Source of the DNA: a virus
Strand: one strand, 5' to 3'
Virus record (IMG/VR): IMGVR_UViG_3300028889_000027
Location: 1-27,063 of that record
DNA: 27,063 nucleotides
This document shows positions 16,267 to 22,837 of this stretch, in pieces. The notes under the pieces were generated by a model. It was not told the DNA's origin. It was given only the letters and a program-made list of their open reading frames with translations, and did no database searches. The translations under genes and the position numbers were made by a program. Position 1 is the stretch's first letter. Every line of letters starts with the position of its first letter.

Positions 16267-16822
16267 TATCCCGACCTGTGTGGCACATCTTGATCTCGCG
16301 GTGCCGGTATTGCTGCTTGATCTCGTTCCATACACGAGGGACCTCGATGGGCATCTTCTTTGTCGGTCCTTCCCGCGGTATCCACCCAATGTCATGGAAG
16401 CAGACTATCCTTTTGGACATCGGCCCGTAATTCGCCCAATCCTGGCGAACATACGGCTCGGTGTGATTGGCATCGATCAGGATCGCATCATACGGACCCA
16501 ATGCCCGCGCCTTCTCGATCGTTTCCGGATTGGTGCTATCGCCGAGGATAAGGTGCGCGTCAAAGCCGATCGCCTTGAGATGCTGAACGCACGCACGCAA
16601 GTTTTCCTCAGTCTCCTTGAAGGAAGTGTCGCCGTGTGGTAGGTCCACCGACACGAGGCGCGAACCCTTGGGCAGCGCGTTGTTAGCAATGCGCCACAAG
16701 CTGCCACCATTCTTTGATCCAATCTCAAGGTAGCTCTTGACTCCTTCCTCACGCAACAAAGTGAAGAAGTGATTGAGCTCCACGGGATCCTGAAGGACGT
16801 GTGTCTCGTACTTAGCTGGCAT
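16241..16822 (-). CDS. Class I SAM-dependent methyltransferase (CmcI/Methyltransf_24-like)
   Basis: 193 residues. Motif I is YLEIGSKNGGS (residues ~31-41), followed by LVSVDLPHGD (motif II acid), AHLILGDST, YDAILIDANHTEPYVRQDW and the late IVCFHDIGW. This order fits class I methyltransferases related to cephalosporin hydroxylase CmcI and rhamnosyl O-methyltransferases. An AGGAG five bases upstream of the ATG lies in the end of the preceding 50-aa ORF. Cytosolic, no membrane segment. Substrate probably a sugar, from context. Confidence 0.8.
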   Translation of the reverse strand: MPAKYETHVLQDPVELNHFFTLLREEGVKSYLEIGSKNGGSLWRIANNALPKGSRLVSVDLPHGDTSFKETEENLRACVQHLKAIGFDAHLILGDSTNPETIEKARALGPYDAILIDANHTEPYVRQDWANYGPMSKRIVCFHDIGWIPREGPTKKMPIEVPRVWNEIKQQYRHREIKMCHTGRDNGIGILWR

Positions 16823-16823
16823 C

Positions 16824-16976
16824 CTAGCTCCTAGATATTTTGTTCATAGCCCACCAAGTTCCTAGCGACAAGCTCAGGAAGCCGAGCGCAATGCCAAATG
16901 ACACTACAGCCCAGGTCGCCACATGCTTCTGAACTGGATCAAGCTGAATAACTGTTTTCACTTTTCGTTCTGTCAT
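16824..16976 (-). CDS. Small single-pass membrane protein (50 aa)
   Basis: ATG at 16976 to TAG at 16824. The N-terminal ~18 residues are charged (MTERKVKTVIQLDPVQKH), followed by one hydrophobic segment at residues ~20-44 (TWAVVSFGIALGFLSLSLGT plus WW) and a short basic tail (NKISRS). It overlaps the upstream glycosyltransferase end by 38 bases and stops one base before the next ATG, whose Shine-Dalgarno lies inside it. It may anchor a glycosyltransferase or methyltransferase at the inner membrane. A holin is an alternative, but it is far from any visible lysis gene. Confidence 0.65.
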   Translation of the reverse strand: MTERKVKTVIQLDPVQKHVATWAVVSFGIALGFLSLSLGTWWAMNKISRS

Positions 16977-17763
16977 TTGGAACGCTGTGTGGATGCGACA
17001 TCATATGAATCGAAGCCTTGTATACCTCTTCGACACTGATGCGATCCATTGCGGCGCGACAGTGTGCGCATCGGTATAGTGAACCACAAAACTGCGGTTC
17101 GCCACCTGTCAAGTTGATGTGGGTGTCGTATCCGGTAACTTGCGGGGGAATGAAACCACCGAAGAGGACGACGGCACGCGTACCGACTGCGGCTGCTCCA
17201 TGATGGAGTCCACCTTCTGGAACGATCGCAAGGCTAGCTCGTGCAAGAATAGCCAGTGCATCGCGGAAGCCGTGTGTGCGGACAACGCGAATTCCTGCCA
17301 TATGATCCCGGCCATGCGCAAATTGAACCACATTGAAGTCCTCCTTCAACTTTCCAGCGACTTCGTAGTAGTTCGCCAGACCCCAGTCCTTGTTGACCGC
17401 GACGGACTTCTGCCACGGCACGTTCGGCTCGATCAAGATGAAATTACTGCCTACTCGCTCGGCCGCTTTCAACTCTTCTTGAGTAAAGAATATCTCTCCA
17501 GGCACAGGTTTGAAACTGAAGTCCCACACCCAATGTCCATTGCCGAGTTTGTTGTACATGCGATGCCCCTTGTAATGGGGTATCCACTCGAGATCATTAC
17601 ACTGCTCCTCACCTGGACGAGCAATGTTTGGATTACGCCGAAAGATCTCCTCAGACCACGGACCCCAGATAATTTTTTTACGATCACCAAAAGCTGCTCG
17701 TTTCCCGCGCGTTGCAAGACCCCGCGCCAGACCAGATGCCATGATATCGTCGCCGTAGCCCAT
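16939..17763 (-). CDS. GT9 heptosyltransferase-like glycosyltransferase
   Basis: 274 residues from ATG 17763, which overlaps the upstream TAA (TAATG) and starts with the expected GYGDDIMASGLAR loop of GT-B enzymes; an ATG six codons earlier is less likely. The C-terminal half has FNVVQFAHGRDH, ALAILARASLAIVPEGGLHH, GAAAVGTRAVVLFGGFIPP and the Cys cluster CGSLYRCAHCRAAMDRI, all features of ADP-heptose:LPS heptosyltransferase relatives (GT9). No membrane segment. With the HldD-like epimerase in the same cassette, heptose or a related sugar is a reasonable donor guess. Confidence 0.8.
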   Translation of the reverse strand: MGYGDDIMASGLARGLATRGKRAAFGDRKKIIWGPWSEEIFRRNPNIARPGEEQCNDLEWIPHYKGHRMYNKLGNGHWVWDFSFKPVPGEIFFTQEELKAAERVGSNFILIEPNVPWQKSVAVNKDWGLANYYEVAGKLKEDFNVVQFAHGRDHMAGIRVVRTHGFRDALAILARASLAIVPEGGLHHGAAAVGTRAVVLFGGFIPPQVTGYDTHINLTGGEPQFCGSLYRCAHCRAAMDRISVEEVYKASIHMMSHPHSVPNDRTKSENSYSA

Positions 17764-18608
17764 TACTGGATCAATCGCCAAAGCGTTCCGTCAACGAGCT
17801 CTTGTTCGTTGAATTGACAATAAGCCAAGGAGTTAAGCCACTGAACTCGGTCTGGGTAAACCGGATTCTCAATATCGTCGAAGCCAACTTTCCCCACCAA
17901 CGCAGCCGCCGATTCTTGGTCAACAAAAACAGGGCAACCGAATACCGCAGCCTCGACAGCGGCGATGGACCCATGTGCCACGAGGCAATGAGCATCAGCA
18001 AGTTCCTCGTGCAGCGGTATAGAGCTTTCCTTGTGACGAATGATCACTTGATATTTTGGATAACGCTTCTGTAGCTGCATTGCGAGTGCATGCGACCACG
18101 TGATAGGCAACCCACGCACTAGCCAATAGTCCGGCAACGTATCGGCAATCACGATCTTGCGTCCACCCCTGCGCCATGGTCTCACTTCGTGCTCAAGATT
18201 GAGAGCCTTCCAGCGGTCAGCCGGTACCTGACGCACGCTGGACATTTGAAATTCGTTGATGTGCCATCGGTAGTATCCACCGGAATCTCCACGAGGGAGC
18301 CAGGTCGCAAATACTCTTCTAAGGTACCCACGGTCCCAATAGATGAAGGTACGACCACTCGCCCGCCACTGTCGTAGATAGGGCTCGAGCGGAGGGGAGC
18401 ATCCAACGATTGGGATACAATCATCGTCAAGCCTTCCGAGGAGATCGTAGTCATGACGAATGACCCTACCTACCTTAGCGCCTATTCGCTCGAAGAGGTT
18501 AAGCTTGAATTTCTTGAGTCCCGGAGGAATGAAGAGAGCGACCTTCGACGGATCGATCTTCCATTTCCATGAGGAGGAGGGAGACGAGATGGAGGGTAGA
18601 CTTAGCAT
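17763..18608 (-). CDS. GT-B-like glycosyltransferase / polysaccharide biosynthesis protein
   Basis: 281 residues from the ATG at 18608 (GAGGGAAG lies upstream). The first ~20 residues are Ser/Pro-rich and may be untranslated or weak; recognisable sequence begins at KVALFIPPGLKKFKLN. The C-terminal part CLVAHGSIAAVEAAVFGCPVF followed by acidic residues resembles the donor-site helix of capsule-type transferases and other GT-B proteins; WLNSLAYCQFNEQELVDGT follows and is shared by phage proteins of this type. Donor and acceptor unknown. The TAATG overlap couples it to the GT9 gene. Confidence 0.65.
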   Translation of the reverse strand: MLSLPSISSPSSSWKWKIDPSKVALFIPPGLKKFKLNLFERIGAKVGRVIRHDYDLLGRLDDDCIPIVGCSPPLEPYLRQWRASGRTFIYWDRGYLRRVFATWLPRGDSGGYYRWHINEFQMSSVRQVPADRWKALNLEHEVRPWRRGGRKIVIADTLPDYWLVRGLPITWSHALAMQLQKRYPKYQVIIRHKESSIPLHEELADAHCLVAHGSIAAVEAAVFGCPVFVDQESAAALVGKVGFDDIENPVYPDRVQWLNSLAYCQFNEQELVDGTLWRLIQ

Positions 18609-18765
18609 ACGTGATTCTTCCCTCGTCCACTGCCTGCACCGCTGCCTTCAAATATATGATAGTCAATTCTTTGGGATCAACGTCCGTAATCGCCAAATGG
18701 GTTTGGGTTTCGATAGTTGTCGATTGCGTAGCCGGCTGCTTGAGCTTCTGCGAGCGTATCGTCAT
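18499..18765 (-). CDS. Possible small helical protein overlapping two neighbours (88 aa)
   Basis: This frame overlaps the 3' end of the GT8-like gene by about 90 bases and the 5' end of the next gene by 110. Its central part (KELTIIYLKAAVQAVDEGRI, then STLHLVSLLLMEMED) is a credible amphipathic helix, but the last 20 residues look like out-of-frame reading of the next gene. It could be a real gene that fills the 68 bases between its neighbours, or a shadow. No good Shine-Dalgarno is visible. Confidence 0.35.
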   Translation of the reverse strand: MTIRSQKLKQPATQSTTIETQTHLAITDVDPKELTIIYLKAAVQAVDEGRITYAKSTLHLVSLLLMEMEDRSVEGRSLHSSGTQEIQA

Positions 18766-19465
18766 AGAGCTTCACCGCGTCTTGACGTGGATGGGGAGAC
18801 ACCGGCTGCTTATTGTACCAATGGACTATGCCCTCACTCTTGCAACGAGGCAGGGCATACTTGAGATGGGGTTGCCAGGGTATGGCAGTGAAATGAAGGA
18901 GTTTAATATCTGGATCGTCAATGGAGGAGTACTCTCCACCTTGATCGCGTCGCATATCGAGACAATTCCAATTTCCTTGGTAGCGCCGAATAACATCAGG
19001 ATGTGAAAACTGCTTGCGAACATTACGATACGCTCCTGCCTGCTTGATTATATGCAGCGGCGGCAGCAAGTTCTTCATCGCTGCATTATCATACATCGAC
19101 ACACAGATGGCTTCGGGCTTACTGACCATGGGCTTTCCATTGAAGGGAGTATCCCACAATTCGGCAATGTCGGCCTTGACCAATTTGTCCAGGTCCATGT
19201 AGATCGCCTTGCCCTGGAAGTTACACGCGGCAGGAATGCCCCAACGCAAGGCTGAAAACGGAGTCGCCCAGCCTTGCGTCTGCCAGCCTTCACGGGTTCC
19301 AGGGTTCGAGTACCAAAACGAACTCGGGTCTTTGGACAGTCGCATCCACGTGATGTCGAGCGGTCGGCTGGCATGTTTTTCCAGTGTATAGTGAACCGTG
19401 CAATCAAACTCAATGTCTTCATTGTTCGCTGAAGTACCAATGAAGATACGGATAGGGTCAGTCAT
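18677..19465 (-). CDS. GT8-like GT-A glycosyltransferase
   Basis: 262 residues; ATG at 19465 overlaps the upstream TGA by four bases. Start IRIFIGTSANNEDIEFDCTV is typical of GT8-like enzymes. FQGKAIYMDLDKLVKADIAE gives the DxD motif at residues 91-93 and the W-D that follows. Later: GNWNCLDMRRDQGGEYSSID, KLLHFTAIPWQPH (the HF-x-x-x-x-PW helix-strand end common in GT8). It resembles the 223-aa enzyme of the same cassette in its DLD position. A cytosolic sugar transferase of unknown specificity. Confidence 0.8.
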   Translation of the reverse strand: MTDPIRIFIGTSANNEDIEFDCTVHYTLEKHASRPLDITWMRLSKDPSSFWYSNPGTREGWQTQGWATPFSALRWGIPAACNFQGKAIYMDLDKLVKADIAELWDTPFNGKPMVSKPEAICVSMYDNAAMKNLLPPLHIIKQAGAYRNVRKQFSHPDVIRRYQGNWNCLDMRRDQGGEYSSIDDPDIKLLHFTAIPWQPHLKYALPRCKSEGIVHWYNKQPVSPHPRQDAVKLYDDTLAEAQAAGYAIDNYRNPNPFGDYGR

Positions 19466-20118
19466 CGCAGTGCCTCAGCAATCGTCATCTTTGGATATGA
19501 TGTCAGCGTACTGACGGGGGAGCAGTTGATGACGCGGACACCAAGGGTGGTGAGCTTCTCGAAGGAACCGTCCAACGACTTCTTCCAACGATCGAAATTG
19601 ATCTGACTTGGATTTCCGCACGGGGGAAGATGACGCCCGTGCCAATGGGTGTCGAGATCTGATCGCATGTCAAATCCAACAAGTAAGATTTTCCTGGCTC
19701 CAAATTGTACAGCAAGATTGAGCGCTTGGAATCCAGAGCAGCCGCCTGCGCCAACAACTCCAGCCTTGTCGACGAGTATGACATCGCTGCTTTCCCTGAT
19801 CATAATCTTGTTGATGCCAACGTGGAACAAGGCCAACGTGGAATCATAGCACAGCTTCAAGCCATCAAACTGCGGATTGCGGGAGTTCCACCATTTCACG
19901 TCACAACCATACAGCACGTCGGCCCACGGACAAAGCTGATAACTCTCATTAACCACAACGACCTTGGCGTGCCCTCTAAGCTGATCAACGCCCGCGCTCT
20001 TGGCTGAAGGACCAGCGCCCACGATTGCCGCTGTCTGACCACGCCAATCTTTCCACCAGGGATGGAGCGCTGGTCCCTCATCTTGTGCAACGTTGGTCGG
20101 GAGGGTCAGCATATCCAC
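19462..20118 (-). CDS. Maf/DUF115-like glycan-modification protein
   Basis: The longest frame starts with GTG at 20118; the ATG at 20112 is an equally good start (216 residues). The sequence AAIVGAGPSAKSAGVDQL, VVVVNESYQL, DVLYGCDVKWWN, ILLVGFDMRSDLDTHWHG and NPSQINFDRWKKSLDG is the pattern of the DUF115/Maf (6-hydroxymethylpterin-pyrophosphokinase MptE-like) fold. Members with GFDMR-x-HWHG are seen in phage and surface-glycan loci and are related to flagellin glycosyltransferases. The role here is probably glycosyl transfer or a related nucleotide-dependent step. Cytosolic. Confidence 0.75.
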   Translation of the reverse strand: MDMLTLPTNVAQDEGPALHPWWKDWRGQTAAIVGAGPSAKSAGVDQLRGHAKVVVVNESYQLCPWADVLYGCDVKWWNSRNPQFDGLKLCYDSTLALFHVGINKIMIRESSDVILVDKAGVVGAGGCSGFQALNLAVQFGARKILLVGFDMRSDLDTHWHGRHLPPCGNPSQINFDRWKKSLDGSFEKLTTLGVRVINCSPVSTLTSYPKMTIAEALR

Positions 20119-20213
20119 CAGAGTTGCAATTCCGCGCGGTACCGGGGACGCAACAATCTAATGCCACGTCCTGACCAATGCCGATTAGCGTAGTATGTGA
20201 TCTTGCGTGGCAT
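20106..20213 (-). CDS. Possible very small basic protein (35 aa)
   Basis: An open frame of 35 residues (start MPRKITYYANRHWSGR, end LQLWWIC) with the ATG overlapping the epimerase stop (TGATG) and the TGA lying just inside the next gene. It fills the only ~95-base gap in this part. Both ends sit at positions typical of coupled genes, but the length is too small for confidence. It could be a leader peptide that couples translation. Confidence 0.4.
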   Translation of the reverse strand: MPRKITYYANRHWSGRGIRLLRPRYRAELQLWWIC

Positions 20214-21181
20214 CAAGCTGCCTCTACCTGTAGCTGCTCATATGCCGCGACGGTCCGTTGCACACCCTCTTCCATGGACATGAACGCAGAGTGATAACCA
20301 GCGTCGCGCAACTTCCGCATGTCGGCTTCCGTGCGATACTGATAGTTACTGCGAATGTCCTCAGGCATATCAATATATTCAATCTTCGGATAACGCCCGA
20401 AGCTGTTGGCAAGAGCAATCATCACCTCGTTGAACGTGCGTGCATAGCCGGTACCGACGTTGTAGATACCCGACGATCGTGCACCATTCAGGAACCACCA
20501 GATGATCGCGCAAACATCGTCTACATGAATAAAGTCGCGCGACTGTTGACCATCCTTGACCATGTGACGATGTGACTTGAACAGCGTTACCGGTTGATCG
20601 TTCTTGATCTGCTCGAGCCGCTGCGACACGATGCTCGCCATCGGTCCCTTGTGATACTCACGCGGTCCAAAGACATTGAAAAATTTCAAACCTACCCACC
20701 ACGGCGGGCACTGATTCATTGACTTCTCAGCAACAAACATATCAAATGCTTGCTTGGACCAGCCGTAAGTATTTAATGGACGAAGAAAACGCAACGGCGT
20801 CTTTTCACTGAAGCCATAATCACCACCACCATATGTGGCAGCAGAACTGGCGTAGATCATTGGCACACGATTTTCGGTACACCAGCGGAATAGCTCTGTC
20901 GGCAAACAGAAATTGACAACAAACATCTCTCCATCATGACGACGCGTATCAGTTATGGCACCAAGATGAATGAACGCATCAAGCTTGCGATTGCGCAGCC
21001 AATCCGTCAATCCCCAAGGATTTACCCGTTCCTTGATCTTCGTGTCGGCAAGATTTTGGCACTTGTTGAAAGACCGATTGACCAGGGAATCACAGATCAC
21101 AACGTCCGTCACCCCACGCTGATTCAAATAATGAACCAGATTGGAACCTATAAAGCCCGCTGCCCCAGTGACGAGTATCAT
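20213..21181 (-). CDS. HldD-like ADP-glyceromanno-heptose 6-epimerase homologue (extended SDR)
   Basis: 322 residues. Glycine loop GAAGFIGSN (6-14), YASSAATYGGG (Ser/Thr catalytic area, ~110-120), YGWSK (Tyr139, Lys143), KFFNVFGPREYHKGPMAS (166-183), RDFIHVDDV and IYNVGTG. The GPRE-x-HKG-MAS and TYGGG signatures are those of HldD/RfaD, which interconverts ADP-D- and ADP-L-glycero-D-manno-heptose for LPS core synthesis. All catalytic residues appear present. It is the first enzyme of the cassette, start overlapping the secreted-protein stop (ATGA). Because substrate preference in SDR enzymes varies, another NDP-sugar is possible. Confidence 0.88.
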   Translation of the reverse strand: MILVTGAAGFIGSNLVHYLNQRGVTDVVICDSLVNRSFNKCQNLADTKIKERVNPWGLTDWLRNRKLDAFIHLGAITDTRRHDGEMFVVNFCLPTELFRWCTENRVPMIYASSAATYGGGDYGFSEKTPLRFLRPLNTYGWSKQAFDMFVAEKSMNQCPPWWVGLKFFNVFGPREYHKGPMASIVSQRLEQIKNDQPVTLFKSHRHMVKDGQQSRDFIHVDDVCAIIWWFLNGARSSGIYNVGTGYARTFNEVMIALANSFGRYPKIEYIDMPEDIRSNYQYRTEADMRKLRDAGYHSAFMSMEEGVQRTVAAYEQLQVEAA

Positions 21182-21543
21182 GGCAACCGCTTGACAACTT
21201 TATTCAGCGTGGTGCTGACATAGCATGCAAAGTTGGTTTCCCATCCCTCGCGCAGACGGGTTGTCCCTCCGTGTATTTCACCATCAGCGTTGATACCGAT
21301 GATGACGATATACGAGCCATGCCACAAGTAGGGAGACGAAGGAGGAATATCCGGACTATCGTAGAGAATATATCCACCTGCCAATAAACGCGGTACCGAT
21401 GTGGCCTCGATATAGGCAACCTGCTCCGCGGTAAACGCAGAGACGGCGCCATTCGCCAGAAACTTTCCACCACCAATAACGCATGACGCAGCTTGAGTCT
21501 GAACCGGAAACGCCATCAGCATTACTATAAGCAACCACTTCAT
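21178..21543 (-). CDS. Small secreted protein with signal peptide, unknown (121 aa)
   Basis: Starts at ATG 21543, followed by a classic signal peptide: basic MK, hydrophobic WLLIVMLMAFPV, and a likely signal peptidase I site at QTQA/AS. The Cys at residue 21 is not in a convincing lipobox. Mature part (~100 residues) has GGGKFLANGAVSAFTAEQVA, then a strand-rich middle (YILYDSPDIPPSSPYLWHGS) and a basic C-terminus. Two Cys in the mature part may form a disulfide. No family recognised. It could act in the periplasm (for example superinfection exclusion or fibre maturation); that is a guess. Confidence 0.7.
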   Translation of the reverse strand: MKWLLIVMLMAFPVQTQAASCVIGGGKFLANGAVSAFTAEQVAYIEATSVPRLLAGGYILYDSPDIPPSSPYLWHGSYIVIIGINADGEIHGGTTRLREGWETNFACYVSTTLNKVVKRLP

Positions 21544-21553
21544 GTTTTCTTCC

Positions 21554-22837
21554 TTATGGATTATTCACCCACACCCGCTCGCCCTGCTTGCCTTGCGGAC
21601 CTTGCGGCCCCGGAGCTCCATCCCTGCCGTTCTTACCATCTTTGCCCGATGCGCCACGCTTGGTAGATAGCGTCCATTCTTTATGACCATCGCGAGGGCC
21701 TGTAGTCGTCGGCACTTGGCACGTCCACATGGAACCTGACCATGTAACAGTGTCGCCACGAAGATAATTCTGGCCTTCCTTATAGACACCACGATAAATC
21801 GGTATGCATGTCGTGAACTTAAATTCCTTGAGAACCTCACCGTCCCGAATATATCGGCGAATCAAGATGCGGCCATCGTCCTGGTATTCTTCTTCCAGGT
21901 CATCAATACCCAATCCTTTTTCACCACGTTCACCAGGATCGCCCTTCTCACCACGCTCACCGGCATCACCCTTCTCGCCGCGATCTCCACGATCTCCACG
22001 GTCGCCCCGCTCACCACGGTCGCCCTGATCGCCTTGATCACCTTTGTCACCCTTCTCGCCACGAGCACCAATCTCGCCAACTAATCCTTGCGCGCCTTGC
22101 TCGCCAGCATCACCCTTCTCGCCGCGATCTCCAGGATCGCCTTTCTCACCCTTTTCACCTTGAGTCCCAACTAATCCTTGCTCTCCTTGCTCTCCCTTTT
22201 CGCCTCGATCTCCTCGTTCGCCTGCATCCCCCTTGGGTCCCTGAATTCCAACGTCACCTGGATCACCCTTTTCCCCTCGCTCACCACTAGCACCTGTCTC
22301 TCCAGGGTCGCCTTTCTCACCTCGAGCCCCAATTTCTCCAGGGTCGCCTTTATCTCCAACAGGTCCTTGCAGTCCTTGAATTCCTTCGGGACCAACATCC
22401 CCTCGGTCACCTTTCTCACCCTGAACGCCTTGAGTACCGCGTTCTCCTGGGTCTCCTTTGTCGCCCTTTTCACCGCTTGCTCCTACAGCCCCATCCGCCC
22501 CTTGCGCGCCTATTTCACCCTTTTCGCCACGCTCGCCCGCGTCGCCTTTTTCGCCACGCTCGCCCGCGTCGCCTTTCTCCCCTTTCTCGCCGGGCTCGCC
22601 CCGATCACCTTTTTCACCGGCGATGCCAGCAACGCCTTGCTCCCCGCGATCACCCTTCTCACCAAGCTCGCCTTTTTCGCCTTTCTCACCACGATCTCCT
22701 TTGATTGGAGTACGCGCTTCAACCACGGCCAAGCGCTCAAGGACCGGTGCGAGTGACTCCCGTACCGACTGCACAACATAGTTCCTGATGACAGGGGCCA
22801 TACCCTCCATCAACAATGATACTGAATGCTGATTCAT
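21554..22837 (-). CDS. Collagen-like phage fibre with carbohydrate-binding-like module
   Basis: 427 residues from ATG 22837, which overlaps the portal stop (ATGA). Residues 1-46 are helical (RNYVVQSVRESLAPVLERLA) and probably form a trimeric coiled coil. Residues ~47-307 are about 87 uninterrupted Gly-X-Y triplets rich in GEK, GDR, GDP and GER, so a triple helix is expected. Residues ~308-394 form a folded module with YRGVYKEGQNYLRGDTVTWS, GSMWTCQ and EWTLSTKRG, resembling CBM5/12-type modules in phage proteins. Residues ~395-421 are nine more triplets (GKDGKNGRDGAPGPQ). Likely a virion fibre that binds glycan. Head or tail location is not shown by sequence. Confidence 0.85.
   Translation of the reverse strand: MNQHSVSLLMEGMAPVIRNYVVQSVRESLAPVLERLAVVEARTPIKGDRGEKGEKGELGEKGDRGEQGVAGIAGEKGDRGEPGEKGEKGDAGERGEKGDAGERGEKGEIGAQGADGAVGASGEKGDKGDPGERGTQGVQGEKGDRGDVGPEGIQGLQGPVGDKGDPGEIGARGEKGDPGETGASGERGEKGDPGDVGIQGPKGDAGERGDRGEKGEQGEQGLVGTQGEKGEKGDPGDRGEKGDAGEQGAQGLVGEIGARGEKGDKGDQGDQGDRGERGDRGDRGDRGEKGDAGERGEKGDPGERGEKGLGIDDLEEEYQDDGRILIRRYIRDGEVLKEFKFTTCIPIYRGVYKEGQNYLRGDTVTWSGSMWTCQVPTTTGPRDGHKEWTLSTKRGASGKDGKNGRDGAPGPQGPQGKQGERVWVNNP

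Noticed and set aside
14092-21181. Classical O-antigen conversion (GtrABC) locus.
   Set aside because: No multi-pass flippase or GtrB-like membrane-anchored transferase is present; the enzymes are soluble and of other families.
21902-22060. RGD-containing triplets (GDRGDRGDRGE) as a possible integrin-type cell-binding motif.
   Set aside because: They arise automatically from GDR repeats in a collagen tract; no evidence of selection for RGD.
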